A stretch of DNA of 37,330 nt from an uncultured Acidimicrobiales bacterium (GCA_938038815.1 CALHTF010000030.1:1-37330); one strand, 5' to 3'; numbered from the stretch's first letter, positions 7,294 to 16,372 are shown. Notes: generated by a model from the sequence alone, not told the origin. Numbers and translations: made by a program.

Positions 7294-8124
7294 GTGCCTC
7301 TCGTAACGTGCCCTCACGACTCAGCGATCCAAATCAACTATGAGACGTTTGGTTTCGACGACGGGCCGGCTTTGTTGCTGGTCAACGGCCTAGGCAGCCA
7401 GCTCAATGGTTGGCCCGAAGAGTTCTGCCAGGGGTTGGTCGATCGAGGCTTCTTTGTCGTTCGATTCGACAACCGCGACGTCGGGCTGAGTTCGCGCACC
7501 GACGAAGCTTCGACCTACACCCTCACCGACATGGCCGCCGACGCCCTCACTGTTCTCGATGATCTGGACATTGCGAAGGCTCATATCGTCGGAATGTCGA
7601 TGGGTGGCATGATCGTGCAGACCATGGCGATCGAACATCCCGACCGCGTGCTCACCATGACGTCGATCATGTCGACCACCGGCGAGCGCGAGTTCGGAAA
7701 ACCTGCCGAAGAGGCACTCGCAGCGCTGCTCACGCCGCCGGCGGTCGGCCGCGAAGCAGCGGTTGCCCAAGACATTGCCCATCGCAAGATCTGGGCCAGC
7801 CCCGAATGGTTCGATGAAGCGCTGGTTCGTCAGTACTTCGAGGAGTCCTACGACCGCTCGAACGATGGCCGGGCCGATCGTCAGTACGCAGCGGTCGTTG
7901 CGTCGGGCAGCCGAGCCGAACAGTTGGCGACGCTAACGACCCCAACCTTGGTGATCCACGGCGACAAGGACACCCTCATCGATATCTCCGGTGGTCGTCG
8001 AACCGCCGAACTGGTGCCCGGCGCCGAGTTTCTCGAGATCGAGGGCATGGGCCACGACATTCCGGTCCAGACCTGGCAGCAGATCATCAGCTCGGTAACC
8101 GCGCTCGCATCCCGCAACGCGTAG
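7294..8124 (+). CDS. alpha/beta-hydrolase fold protein
   Basis: From GTG 7294 the protein is 276 residues and starts MPLVTCPHDSAIQINYETFG, as is usual for this family. The frame extends back to a TTG at 7264, but that would precede the apparent -10 box. Fold markers are the oxyanion segment LLLVNGLGSQLNGW, the nucleophile elbow GMSMGG (serine), the acid in VIHGDKDTLID, and the histidine in EGMGHDIP. Close relatives are annotated as esterases or 3-oxoadipate enol-lactonase-like hydrolases, and the substrate is not evident. The gene is followed by a hairpin and then the acyl-CoA racemase gene on the same strand. Confidence 0.88.
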   Translation: MPLVTCPHDSAIQINYETFGFDDGPALLLVNGLGSQLNGWPEEFCQGLVDRGFFVVRFDNRDVGLSSRTDEASTYTLTDMAADALTVLDDLDIAKAHIVGMSMGGMIVQTMAIEHPDRVLTMTSIMSTTGEREFGKPAEEALAALLTPPAVGREAAVAQDIAHRKIWASPEWFDEALVRQYFEESYDRSNDGRADRQYAAVVASGSRAEQLATLTTPTLVIHGDKDTLIDISGGRRTAELVPGAEFLEIEGMGHDIPVQTWQQIISSVTALASRNA

Positions 8125-8216
8125 TACCAGCAACCAGCGCCCCAAACGTTCGTCCGAGGCATCGCTCGGCCTACTTACCCGAGGTCTGACCGGGGTTGTA
8201 AGGTCGGCTGCTTACC

Positions 8217-8235
8217 GGGCCGCCAGTAGCGGCCC
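8217..8235 (+). other. hairpin ahead of the AMACR-like gene
   Basis: GGGCCGC (8217-8223) and GCGGCCC (8229-8235) form a perfect 7-bp stem with a 5-nt loop, 31 nt before the ATG at 8266. Without a U-tract it could be a weak terminator of the hydrolase gene or a leader structure. Confidence 0.4.
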
Positions 8236-8265
8236 TCGCACTAGCAACCAAGCACGGGAGAACAC

Positions 8266-9411
8266 ATGGGTCCGCTCGCCGGAATTCGCGTCATCGAACT
8301 AGCGGGCATCGGTCCGGGTCCATTCTGCGGGATGATGCTGGCCGACATGGGTGCCGAAGTGATTCGCATCGATCGGGCCGGCTCGGTCCGCGGCGGCGAC
8401 CCGGCAGCCCCGCCCGCCGATGTGTTGGGTCGCGGTCGCCGGTCGATTGGCGTCGACCTCAAGTCCGACGAAGGCCGCGAGTTTGTCCTCGACCTCATCG
8501 CCGACGCCGACGCGGTATTCGAAGGTTTCCGGCCCGGAGTCGCCGAGCGGCTTGGCCTCGGACCCGACGAGTGCCTCGCCCGAAACCCCAAGGTGGTCTT
8601 CGGTCGCATGACCGGCTGGGGCCAAGAGGGCCCCTATGCCCCCACGGCGGGCCACGACATCAACTACATCGCCTTGTCGGGTGCGCTGCATCCGGTCGGA
8701 CGTCGGGGCCAGGCCCCGGTCCCGCCTATCAACATGCTGGGCGACTTTGGCGGCGGAGGCATGTTCTTGGCGTTCGGTATGGTGTGCGCGCTGCTCGAAG
8801 CCAAGACATCGGGCAAAGGGCAGGTCGTCGACGCCGCTATGGTCGACGGCGCAGCCACCCTAAGTGGCTTCATTCATGGGTTTCGGGCGATGGGGCTGTG
8901 GACCGATGAGCGGGGCACGAACATGCTCGACACCGGCGCACACTTCTACGACGTGTACGAAACCTCCGACGGAGAGTACATCTCGATCGGTTCGATCGAG
9001 CCGCAGTTCTATGCCGAACTGCTCGAGAAGTTGGGGCTCTCCGAAGACGAAGAGTTCCTCGCCCAAAACGATCGCAACAATTGGGAGCACCTCAAGGGTC
9101 GCATCAGCGCCATCTTCGCGGAGAAGACCCGTGCCGAATGGGAGGCGGTGTTTGAAGGAACCGATGTGTGCTTCGCTCCGGTGCTTTCGATGGCCGAAGC
9201 CCCCGAACATCCGCATGCCAAGGCCCGCAACGCCTTCGTCGAGGTCGCTGGTGTGGTCCAACCGGCGCCCGCCCCTCGATTCAGTCGCACGGCGGGCGAG
9301 ATCAGCCGCCCCGCCCCGCACGCTGGCCAGCACACCGACGAGTTGCTCGCCGAACTTGGTATCGACGCCGACCGGATCGCCTCGCTGCGCGAATCCGGAG
9401 CGATTGCCTAA
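8266..9411 (+). CDS. CaiB/BaiF family protein, alpha-methylacyl-CoA racemase-like
   Basis: The 381-residue protein belongs to the family III CoA-transferase fold. It resembles alpha-methylacyl-CoA racemase: GHDINYIALSGAL supplies H130 and NMLGDFGGGG supplies D160, the same 30-residue spacing as the H126/D156 pair of the mycobacterial racemase MCR. The N-terminal CoA-binding part is LAGIRVIELAGIGPGPFCGMMLADMGAEVIRID. Racemases of this type convert (2R)- to (2S)-methylacyl-CoA so that branched or sterol side chains can be beta-oxidised. A GGGAG ribosome-binding site precedes the ATG. The next gene begins 2 nt after its stop, so the two are co-transcribed. Confidence 0.9.
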   Translation: MGPLAGIRVIELAGIGPGPFCGMMLADMGAEVIRIDRAGSVRGGDPAAPPADVLGRGRRSIGVDLKSDEGREFVLDLIADADAVFEGFRPGVAERLGLGPDECLARNPKVVFGRMTGWGQEGPYAPTAGHDINYIALSGALHPVGRRGQAPVPPINMLGDFGGGGMFLAFGMVCALLEAKTSGKGQVVDAAMVDGAATLSGFIHGFRAMGLWTDERGTNMLDTGAHFYDVYETSDGEYISIGSIEPQFYAELLEKLGLSEDEEFLAQNDRNNWEHLKGRISAIFAEKTRAEWEAVFEGTDVCFAPVLSMAEAPEHPHAKARNAFVEVAGVVQPAPAPRFSRTAGEISRPAPHAGQHTDELLAELGIDADRIASLRESGAIA

Positions 9412-9413
9412 CC

Positions 9414-10241
9414 ATGGCCACCGCAGTCTTCTTCCACGCTCACCCCGACGATGAGGCCATCGCCACGTCGGGAACCATGATGCTCGCCAAAGCGGCGGGC
9501 CACCGCGTGGTTCTTGTACTGGCGACCGCTGGCGAACAGGGCGAGCCGGTCGAGGGAGTGCTCGACGAGGGCGAGCTCCTCGGCGACCGCCGCCGGGCCG
9601 AAACCCAACGATCGGCCGACATCATCGGCGTCGACCGCCTCGAGTTCTTGGGCTACGAGGACTCGGGGATGATCGACACCGAAACCAACGCCAACCCAAC
9701 ATGTTTCTGGCAAGCCGACGTCGAAGAGGCCGCGAACCGGTTCGCCGAGATCTTGCGGTCGGAGTCCGCCGATGTGCTCACCGTGTACGACAGCAACGGT
9801 GGGTACGGTCACCCCGACCACATCCAGGTGCACCGGGTGGGTATCCGGGCCGCGGAGATGGCTGGCGTGGCGAAGGTGTTTGAGTCGACGATGAACCGGA
9901 CCAGCATCCTCGACAACATGGAAGCGGTGCTCGAAGCGCTCGCCGCAACCGCCGACTCCGAGGAAGCGGTCGCCGAACTCCAAGAGCGACGCAACGAGAT
10001 GGAAGCGGGCACCTTTGGCATGGATCAGGCCGACCTGACCCACGAGATCGATGTCTCGTCGATGATTGAGGCCAAGCGCGAGGCAATGTTGGCTCATCAA
10101 AGCCAGATTGGCGAAGACTCCTTCTTCCTCACCATGGCCCCCGAGGTGTTTGCTCAGACCTTTGGTTCGGAGTGGTTCCGTGACCGGTCTTGGGTTCGGG
10201 GCGACCAGCCGTTCCGGACCGACCTGTTCGCCGAGTCCTAA
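9414..10241 (+). CDS. LmbE/PIG-L family deacetylase
   Basis: The start at ATG 9414 gives 275 residues and begins MATAVFFHAHPDDEAIATSGTMM. An upstream extension to 9168 is only overlap with the preceding gene. The family's zinc site is visible as HAHPDDE near residues 8-14 and GYGHPDHIQVH near residues 130-140. Members deacetylate N-acetylglucosamine-containing small molecules, for example MshB and Mca in mycothiol metabolism of actinobacteria. The C-terminal region with IGEDSFFLTMAPEVFAQTFGSEWF fits MshB/Mca-like proteins loosely, but the substrate is uncertain. It is the second gene of a three-gene operon. Confidence 0.88.
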   Translation: MATAVFFHAHPDDEAIATSGTMMLAKAAGHRVVLVLATAGEQGEPVEGVLDEGELLGDRRRAETQRSADIIGVDRLEFLGYEDSGMIDTETNANPTCFWQADVEEAANRFAEILRSESADVLTVYDSNGGYGHPDHIQVHRVGIRAAEMAGVAKVFESTMNRTSILDNMEAVLEALAATADSEEAVAELQERRNEMEAGTFGMDQADLTHEIDVSSMIEAKREAMLAHQSQIGEDSFFLTMAPEVFAQTFGSEWFRDRSWVRGDQPFRTDLFAES

Positions 10242-10245
10242 GTCG

Positions 10246-10605
10246 GTGGTTCGCGACCTTCATACCGCGTTGGCCTGGGTGGTCATCATCGGCAACGGCC
10301 TCGCCGGTGCGTGGGCGTTTGCCGCCCACCGCTACGAGCAGGTCCGGCACCGAGCGTTATGGATCTTTACCGGGGTGGCCGAGGCGGCGATCTCGGTGCA
10401 GGTAACCCTGGGGGCGATCATGGTCGCCGCGCAGGGAGTCGAGGTCAGCCAGTTCCACATGTTCTACGGGTTCTTGACCTTTGTGGCGGTCGGGCTGCTC
10501 TTTAGCTACCGCCACCAGCTCGCCGACTACATCTACCTGTTGTACGGCGGCGGGGGCCTCTTTGTGATGGGACTCGGGATCCGGTCGTTCACCCTGGTCG
10601 GGTGA
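10246..10605 (+). CDS. small four-helix membrane protein
   Basis: The GTG at 10246, 4 nt after the preceding stop, gives 119 residues (VVRDLHTALAWVVIIGNGLAG...). Four hydrophobic helices are apparent: about 7-25, 40-58, 68-87 and 95-112. I recognise no enzymatic motif. The tight spacing makes it part of the operon with the racemase-like and LmbE-like genes. Its TGA ends 1 nt from the stop of the convergent Lrp-like gene. Function unknown. Confidence 0.75.
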   Translation: MVRDLHTALAWVVIIGNGLAGAWAFAAHRYEQVRHRALWIFTGVAEAAISVQVTLGAIMVAAQGVEVSQFHMFYGFLTFVAVGLLFSYRHQLADYIYLLYGGGGLFVMGLGIRSFTLVG

Positions 10606-10606
10606 G

Positions 10607-10843
10607 TCAGATATTAACCACTGGGCAGGTGGTGGTGCGGGTGATGCCCGGAATCAACTGAATCTTGCTGATGACCAGCTTGCCCAACTCGTCGACGTCG
10701 TTGGCCTCGGTGACCGCAATAACGTCATAGGGGCTGGTCAGGACGTCGGCGTTGGTTACCCCAGGGATCACCCGAATCTTCTCGGCGACCTCGGCGGCTC
10801 GACCTACTTCGGTCTGGATAAGGATGTAGGCCGACATCGACAT
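10607..10843 (-). CDS. stand-alone Lrp/AsnC ligand-binding domain (RAM) protein
   Basis: The 78-residue product consists only of the Lrp/AsnC C-terminal alpha-beta sandwich (AsnC_trans_reg): SAYILIQTEVGRAAEVAEKIRVIPGVTNADVLTSPYDVIAVTEANDVDELGKLVISKIQLIPGITRTTTCPVV. No helix-turn-helix precedes it. A longer in-frame extension to 11311 is poorly conserved in character and antisense to another gene. A GGGGA sits about 8 nt before ATG 10843; ATG 10837 is possible too. Stand-alone RAM proteins bind amino acids and can pair with full-length Lrp-type regulators. The C-terminus is tail to tail with the preceding gene. Confidence 0.87.
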   Translation of the reverse strand: MSMSAYILIQTEVGRAAEVAEKIRVIPGVTNADVLTSPYDVIAVTEANDVDELGKLVISKIQLIPGITRTTTCPVVNI

Positions 10844-10960
10844 GGTTGGAGTCCCCGCTTTGCATACTCGTTGGTGATTCGTTCGTTGGTGATTCGACTG
10901 TACCGGCCCGTGGGGCCGCCAACAGAAAGATCTTCGATTCCGGCGGTGGGCGAGTTGCGA

Positions 10961-11389
10961 ATGTGGCACCTGAGGGGCCAGGTTACTACCGTTGCACGAG
11001 TGCAAAACGCCGGAAGAAGACTGCTCGCCGCAGCTGCAGGTCTCGTGCTGTTGGCGGCAGTGCGACAACTCATCATCGAAGAACCAGGCCTCGCCGGCGT
11101 CGTGATTGCCGCCTTGATGGTCGGCGCAGCGGCGTTCTTGTTCACCTTTGTGATTCGGCCCGAATCGGCGTTCTTCCTTCGAGATGCAAACCCCGAGGTC
11201 GCCGGTCCCGATGCACAGCCCGAGATCATCGACCTGACGCACCAGCCCGAGTCGGTCGAACCCGTGGCGCCCGGCGAGTCGATCGAGTCGGTCCGCCAGC
11301 TTCGCCCCCAACCGCGCCGGGCGAACGAACCCACCCGAGGCCTAACTCAAGACTCGGATGACTCGACGATTACCCCCGAGGCGATGTAG
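10961..11389 (+). CDS. small membrane protein with charged C-terminal tail
   Basis: From ATG 10961 the 142-residue product has two predicted membrane helices (LLAAAAGLVLLAAVRQLII and GLAGVVIAALMVGAAAFLFTFVI). A hydrophilic, proline- and glutamate-rich tail follows. GTG 11000 is an alternative start. No family is recognised. Support comes from the clear amphipathic layout and from the lack of another gene in the space. Its last 43 nt overlap the 3' end of the convergent CoA-transferase gene, so the exact C-terminus is less certain. Confidence 0.55.
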   Translation: MWHLRGQVTTVARVQNAGRRLLAAAAGLVLLAAVRQLIIEEPGLAGVVIAALMVGAAAFLFTFVIRPESAFFLRDANPEVAGPDAQPEIIDLTHQPESVEPVAPGESIESVRQLRPQPRRANEPTRGLTQDSDDSTITPEAM

Positions 11390-12564
11390 CCATCGATCTG
11401 CTCGGCCGACTTACCGAGCGCCTCGAGTACCTCGCGGTTGTTCTCGCCCACGTCAGGTGCTGAATCGCGTGGCGCCCAAGGGGTGCCGCTGAAGTCGACC
11501 GGGCTGGCCACCATGGTTGAGGTCGCCGCTCCGTCAGGCACTTCGACCAACCCGCCGGCCGCCGCAAACTGTGGATCGGCGATGAGGTCCTCGGGAGTGT
11601 TAACCGGCGCCCAAAACAGTTCCGGTTCGCTTGCGAACACCTCGGCCCATTCGTCGCGGGTCTTGGTGATGAAGATGGCGTCCAGGTTCTCGATCAACTC
11701 CACGTTGTTCACCGCTCGTCCCCGTACCGAGTCCCAGCGTTCATCGCTAGCCCACTCGGGGCGACCGACCGCTCGGGTGAGCGGTGCCCAGTGCCGCTCC
11801 ATATCGATCCCGACGATCCAAATGCGCTTCCCGTCCGCGCACAGGTAGTTGTTGGCCGTGGGGTTGCGCATGGTCTCGCGTTTGCCGGTATCGAGGGTCA
11901 TGCCCCACATCAGAGCAATATTCATATCGAACCCGATTTGGTACGCGCCCATCCGCAGCAGCGAGGTCGATACGAGTTGGCCGCCGCCGTGGCGTTCGCG
12001 GGCAAACAGCGCCGTCGAGATCGCACCCGCAGCGGCTAATCCGGTCGCGTGGTCGCCCATGCCGCCGCGCTGAAAGGGCGGGTCGGATTCGGCAGGGGTG
12101 AGCAGGTGCGCCATGCCCGAGTACGCCCAGAACGCGGCGATATCGAAACCGGGGCGATCGGCCTCGTCGCCCTCTCGGCCGTAGCCGGTGATGTGGGCGT
12201 AGATCAGCTCGGGAAACTCCGGAGCGAGTGTTTCGTAGTCGAGCCCCAAGCGAGCCAAAGCGCCGGTTCGCAGGTTGGTCACAAACACGTCGGCCTCGGC
12301 AATCAGTTCCTTGGCGAGGGCGACCCCTTCGGGCTTGGTCAGATCGATGGCGACGCTTGATTTGCTGCGATTGTCGAGTTCGAAGACCGCGTTGGTTGGC
12401 ATCTCGGCGCCAAGCATCTTCTTGAACACACGGGCGGGGTCGCCTTCGGGCGGTTCGATCTTGACGACATCGGCACCCCAGTCGGCGAGGAGTCCGGCAG
12501 CGGCGGGACCAGCGACCCAAACCCCGATTTCGACGACCTTAATTCCAGCAAGCGGCCCTGGCAT
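11347..12564 (-). CDS. CaiB/BaiF family III CoA-transferase
   Basis: The 405-residue protein has the N-terminal CoA-binding region LAGIKVVEIGVWVAGPAAAGLLADWGADVVKIEPPEGDPAR. The family's catalytic aspartate is D171 in GGMGDHATG, the residue that forms the acyl-anhydride intermediate. Unlike the 8266 gene it keeps the transferase-type GMGDH motif. It probably swaps CoA between an acyl-CoA donor and a carboxylic acid; the substrate is unknown. AAGGAG lies 10 nt before the ATG. It is downstream of the GGDEF-EAL gene on the same strand with a 76-nt gap. Confidence 0.91.
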   Translation of the reverse strand: MPGPLAGIKVVEIGVWVAGPAAAGLLADWGADVVKIEPPEGDPARVFKKMLGAEMPTNAVFELDNRSKSSVAIDLTKPEGVALAKELIAEADVFVTNLRTGALARLGLDYETLAPEFPELIYAHITGYGREGDEADRPGFDIAAFWAYSGMAHLLTPAESDPPFQRGGMGDHATGLAAAGAISTALFARERHGGGQLVSTSLLRMGAYQIGFDMNIALMWGMTLDTGKRETMRNPTANNYLCADGKRIWIVGIDMERHWAPLTRAVGRPEWASDERWDSVRGRAVNNVELIENLDAIFITKTRDEWAEVFASEPELFWAPVNTPEDLIADPQFAAAGGLVEVPDGAATSTMVASPVDFSGTPWAPRDSAPDVGENNREVLEALGKSAEQIDGYIASGVIVESSES

Positions 12565-12640
12565 GTGTGCTCCAACTCCTTGATGTTCGTTGGAGATGTT
12601 CTAGCCGCCGATGCTGGCGAGAGCGAGATTGCGTCGGGTG

Positions 12641-14440
12641 CTAGGCAGCTGGACGCTGCGAGGTCGGCGGTGCGGACGGGACGGTCGGAACGTGTGGGGC
12701 CGCGGCAGGTTGGGTTGGTGCGACGCGTGCGGCGGCGGGAACCGTCGATGCTGGGCCGGTGGGTGCGGGTGGGGGAGTGGTGAGGACCGCCGGAACCGAG
12801 GTCGTCGCTGGCTGGGCACTCTGGGGAGCTGGCGCCTGGGGCTTCGGGGCCGCCGGTGCGGCTGTCGGCTGAGCCGGGGCGACCGGTCGAGAAGCAGCAG
12901 GGGTCGAACGCGCCCGCATGCGAGATTCGATATCGCCCGCCGACATTGGCTTCTCGATGAGGTAACCCTGAATGCGTTCGACACCGAGGTTCACGAGTCG
13001 GTCGAGTTGGCCGACCGTTTCGACGCCTTCGGCGACCATCACCAAGTCGAGCGCCTTGGCGAGCGAGGTGATCGCCTCGATGATCGCCTGATCCACACCA
13101 GGCTGTTCGAGGCCGTCGACGAACGACTTGTCGATCTTGAGGTAGTCGACCATGTCGAGGCGCTTCACGTAACTCAGCGACGATCGTCCGGTACCAAAGT
13201 CATCGATGGCCAAGCTGACGCCCAACGACTTCAGGTCACGGAGCACCGACAGGGCGCTATCGAGGTGGTCGATCACCAAGTCTTCGGTGATCTCCAAGGT
13301 AAGGCGCCACGGGTCAAGGCCCGACCAGGTCAGAATCTCTTTCACGGTTTGGGCGAAGTTCGGGTCGACGAGCTGGCGCTCGGCGACGTTGACGCCCATC
13401 GTGACCGGGCTGTCCTTCCAGTAGTTCTGCGCCCACACCGAGGCCTGTGCACAGGCCTCACGAAGTACGAGTTCGCCGATGTTGGCCATAAGGCCTGCTT
13501 CTTCAGCCACCGGCAAGAAGTCTCCCGGGCCAATCCATCGTTCATCGCGCTTCCAGCGAACCAGCGCCTCAAACGAGGTGAGTTGACGGGTGTTTCCGTC
13601 GATGATTGGTTGGTAGTGCACGTCGAGTTCGCGAGCGGCTACGGCGATGCGCAATGCCCGTTCGGTGTCGAGGCGGCCCATGGCAACCTGGCGTTGTTGC
13701 TCGTCGAAGATCGCGTATCCCGAGCGCGAACGCTTGGCCTTGTACATTGAGGCGTCGGAGTCTCGAATGAGCTCTTCGCTGGTGCGGGGCTGCTCGGCGT
13801 TGCTCGTTGCGATGCCGATGCTCGGAGCGACGACCATCTCGCCGTTCCCGAGTCGCACCGGAAGCTCGAAGGCATCGAGGATGCCTCGGGCGATCTGCAC
13901 GACCGAGTGCGTGTTGACGAGTCCCGGGCACACCACCACAAACTCGTCGCCGCCGAAACGAGCGACCAGGTCGGTCGACCGGACTGCCGAAACCAGTCGT
14001 TCGCCAACCGCGTTGAGAAGTTGGTCGCCGACCTCGTGGCCCATGGTGTCGTTGATGACCTTGAACCGGTCGAGGTCGAGAAACAATACGCCGAGGGTCG
14101 TCTTGTCCTGACGGGCCTTCGATACGGCGGTTTCGAGGTGTCGTACCAGGCCTACTCGGTTGGGTAGGCCGGTGAGCGTGTCGTGGTTCGCCTGGTGCTC
14201 GTTTTGGCGCATGTGCTCGTGCGTGGACCGGCCCATCGAGCGTTGCATCGCAGCCGCACCGCCGGAGGTGAGTGCAATAAAGAGGCCGGTTATCGCGAGT
14301 AGTGGCCGCTGATCGCCTGCCGCGGGAACCATCGCGGGCAGGAGCAAAAACAAAACGGCGGTCGCAATCAGGCCCGCGAAGATCACGGTCCAGTGCGAGG
14401 TGACCAACCGGTCAATCAGTTTTCGTCCAGAGCTTTGCAT
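12641..14440 (-). CDS. membrane GGDEF-EAL cyclic-di-GMP signalling protein
   Basis: From ATG 14440 the product is 599 residues; a longer in-frame start at 14548 is possible. Two membrane helices at about 18-64 precede a GGDEF domain with an intact signature (GGDEF 163-167) and an inhibitory I-site RSTD (154-157). The EAL domain also looks complete: EAL 291-293, NVAERQL, EITE, IDDFGTGRSSL, KIDKSF and EGVET. Both diguanylate cyclase and phosphodiesterase activity are therefore possible. About 85 C-terminal residues are proline/alanine-rich low complexity, an unusual tail. The promoter lies in the 129-bp divergent gap with the SMP-30-like gene. Confidence 0.93.
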   Translation of the reverse strand: MQSSGRKLIDRLVTSHWTVIFAGLIATAVLFLLLPAMVPAAGDQRPLLAITGLFIALTSGGAAAMQRSMGRSTHEHMRQNEHQANHDTLTGLPNRVGLVRHLETAVSKARQDKTTLGVLFLDLDRFKVINDTMGHEVGDQLLNAVGERLVSAVRSTDLVARFGGDEFVVVCPGLVNTHSVVQIARGILDAFELPVRLGNGEMVVAPSIGIATSNAEQPRTSEELIRDSDASMYKAKRSRSGYAIFDEQQRQVAMGRLDTERALRIAVAARELDVHYQPIIDGNTRQLTSFEALVRWKRDERWIGPGDFLPVAEEAGLMANIGELVLREACAQASVWAQNYWKDSPVTMGVNVAERQLVDPNFAQTVKEILTWSGLDPWRLTLEITEDLVIDHLDSALSVLRDLKSLGVSLAIDDFGTGRSSLSYVKRLDMVDYLKIDKSFVDGLEQPGVDQAIIEAITSLAKALDLVMVAEGVETVGQLDRLVNLGVERIQGYLIEKPMSAGDIESRMRARSTPAASRPVAPAQPTAAPAAPKPQAPAPQSAQPATTSVPAVLTTPPPAPTGPASTVPAAARVAPTQPAAAPHVPTVPSAPPTSQRPAA

Positions 14441-14569
14441 CGGTCTCGCCGTCTGAAAGGCCAAGTTTTGACACCTTCTGATAGTCCATCGGCGCTTTTG
14501 ATGAGGCGGTTTACCGGAAATGGAAACTAGTCTGCGGGCCTGGTTCATCAGTTAGAGGGGAAAGTCTTC

Positions 14570-15430
14570 GTGAGCGAGATCAACGAGCTGGTCGGCGGCA
14601 TCGATTTTGGCGAAGGGCCGAGGTGGCACGACGACCGCTTGTGGTACTCCGACTTCTACCAACACCAGATACGAGCAGTCGATATGGACGGTACTCAAGA
14701 GGTCATGGTCGATACCGACCGGTTGGGCGACCGGCGCCCTAGTGGCCTCGGGTGGTTACCCGATGGTCGACTTTTGGTGGTTTCGATGGTCGAGCAGGAA
14801 GTCCTTCGCCAGGAGCCTGATGGAACCCTGGTGCAGCACGCCGACCTGTCAGGTATCGCCGGGTTTCACTGCAACGACATGGTGGTCGATTCGGCTGGCC
14901 GGGCCTATGTCGGCAACTTCGGGTTCGATCTCGACAGTGGTGCCGACCCGCAACCGGCCGATCTGGCACTGGTGCAACCCGATGGAACGACCAGCGTGGC
15001 GGCCGAAGGTTTGCTGTTTCCCAACGGCGCGGTGCTCACCGATGATGAGTCGACCCTGATCGTCGGGCAAACCTTTGGCAGCGACTATGTCGCCTTAGAC
15101 GTCGATAAGGCAACGGGCCAGCTGAGCAACCGCCGCCAGTGGGCCGACATCCCGGGGACCGCCCCCGACGGCTGTGCTCTTGATGCCGAAGGGGCGATCT
15201 GGTTTGCCGACGCCGTGGGCGCCCAGGTTGTGCGGGTCCACGAAGGGGGAGAGGTAAGCCAGACCATCGACGTTGGCCAGCCCACCTTTGCGTGCATGCT
15301 CGGTGGCCCCGATGGTCGGACGCTGTTTATCTTGTCGTCCGACGGCGCGAACTCGGCCGACGTGGCCGGCAAAGCTTCGGGCTTCATCCGGACGGTAACC
15401 GTCGACGTTCCCCACGCCGGGAGGCCATGA
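14570..15430 (+). CDS. SMP-30/gluconolactonase-like beta-propeller hydrolase
   Basis: The 286-residue protein starts at GTG 14570 behind an AGAGGGGAAAG ribosome-binding site. It has the SMP-30/regucalcin propeller pattern with the metal ligands in place: E15 in GEGPRWHDDRLWYSD, an asparagine in FHCNDMVVDSAGRAYVGNFG, a second in LLFPNGAVLTDD, and the catalytic aspartate in APDGCALDAEGAIWFAD. The family hydrolyses sugar lactones or other esters with a divalent metal. The next gene starts 1 nt after its stop, so both form an operon. Confidence 0.9.
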   Translation: MSEINELVGGIDFGEGPRWHDDRLWYSDFYQHQIRAVDMDGTQEVMVDTDRLGDRRPSGLGWLPDGRLLVVSMVEQEVLRQEPDGTLVQHADLSGIAGFHCNDMVVDSAGRAYVGNFGFDLDSGADPQPADLALVQPDGTTSVAAEGLLFPNGAVLTDDESTLIVGQTFGSDYVALDVDKATGQLSNRRQWADIPGTAPDGCALDAEGAIWFADAVGAQVVRVHEGGEVSQTIDVGQPTFACMLGGPDGRTLFILSSDGANSADVAGKASGFIRTVTVDVPHAGRP

Positions 15431-15431
15431 C

Positions 15432-16349
15432 GTGGTCCAGTTCGCTTTGGGGATGCCGTTTCATGGTCACCCACCGAACCCCGAGTTTCTGACCGCCTCG
15501 GCTATCGGTCAGATTTCGGCCACCGCCGAGCAGGCCGGGTTTGGGGCCGTCTACTTTACCGAACATCCAATACCCAGCCGGGCGTGGCTCGAGTCGGGTG
15601 GGCACGATGCGCTCGATCCGTTCGTCGGGCTTGCCTTTGCAGCCGCGGCGACCACATCGATTCGGTTGATGACCAACCTCACGCCGGTTCCGTTCCGTAA
15701 TCCGCTGCTGCTCGCCAAGGCGGTCGCCACCCTCGATGTTTTGTCGGGCGGTCGACTGACGCTTGGCGTTGGTACCGGCTACCTCAAGTCGGAGTTCTTT
15801 GCGCTCGGGGTCAACTTCGACGAACGCAACGCCTTATTCGATGAAGCGATCGAGGTTCTCGGTCTGGCGTGGTCGGGCGACGTGTTCGACTACGAAGGTA
15901 TTCACTTTTCGGTGCGCGACAGCATCGCGCTGCCCAAACCAGCCCAAGATCCGGTACCGCTGTGGATCGGCGGCAACTCGAAGCTGTCGCTTCGCCGGGT
16001 CGCCGAGGTCGGGGCTGGTTGGCTGGCCCTGCCGAACCCCCGCGAATACGCGAAGGCCCGCCGGTCGGCGCCTCTCGAAACAGCCGAAGACCTCGCCGGC
16101 CTTCTCGACTATCTCCATACGCACCGCGAAACGGTGGGCCGAACCGATCCGGTCGATGTCATGTACATGACCTTCGAAGGCGGAACCCCCGGTTCGCCTG
16201 ACTGGAATCCTGAGCGGTGCCGCACCAGCAGCGCCGAGATGGTTGGTGCGGGTGTTACCTGGCTGGGCTGGAACGCTCAGGGCGACTCGTTGGGCCAGGT
16301 CCTTGAAGGGATCGAGGAGTACGGAAGCGAGATTGCGGCCCAGCTGTAG
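15432..16349 (+). CDS. luciferase-like (LLM class) flavin/F420-dependent oxidoreductase
   Basis: The 305-residue TIM-barrel protein starts at GTG 15432. Family features are FGAVYFTEHPIP near residue 40, IRLMTNLTPVPFRNPLLLAKAVATLDVLSGGRLTLGVGTGYLKSEFFALG, and VPLWIGGNSKLSLRRVAEVGAGW. This is the usual bacterial luciferase-like monooxygenase/F420-reductase layout. Which cofactor (FMN or F420) is used is not decidable here, although actinobacterial relatives often use F420. It is coupled to the SMP-30-like gene, suggesting a joint catabolic role. A near-tandem duplication follows its stop codon. Confidence 0.9.
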   Translation: MVQFALGMPFHGHPPNPEFLTASAIGQISATAEQAGFGAVYFTEHPIPSRAWLESGGHDALDPFVGLAFAAAATTSIRLMTNLTPVPFRNPLLLAKAVATLDVLSGGRLTLGVGTGYLKSEFFALGVNFDERNALFDEAIEVLGLAWSGDVFDYEGIHFSVRDSIALPKPAQDPVPLWIGGNSKLSLRRVAEVGAGWLALPNPREYAKARRSAPLETAEDLAGLLDYLHTHRETVGRTDPVDVMYMTFEGGTPGSPDWNPERCRTSSAEMVGAGVTWLGWNAQGDSLGQVLEGIEEYGSEIAAQL

Positions 16350-16372
16350 AGAGATTGTGGCCCACCTAGAGA
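16329..16372 (+). repeat. imperfect 22-bp tandem duplication over a stop codon
   Basis: GAGATTGCGGCCCAGCTG (from 16329) is echoed by GAGATTGTGGCCCACCT (from 16351), each followed by AGA. The first unit ends the luciferase-like gene, including its TAG. Confidence 0.6.

Noticed and set aside
12611-13750. 379-codon plus-strand ORF antisense to the GGDEF-EAL gene
   Set aside because: The opposite strand encodes complete GGDEF and EAL motifs; this frame is arginine-, glycine- and histidine-rich shadow.
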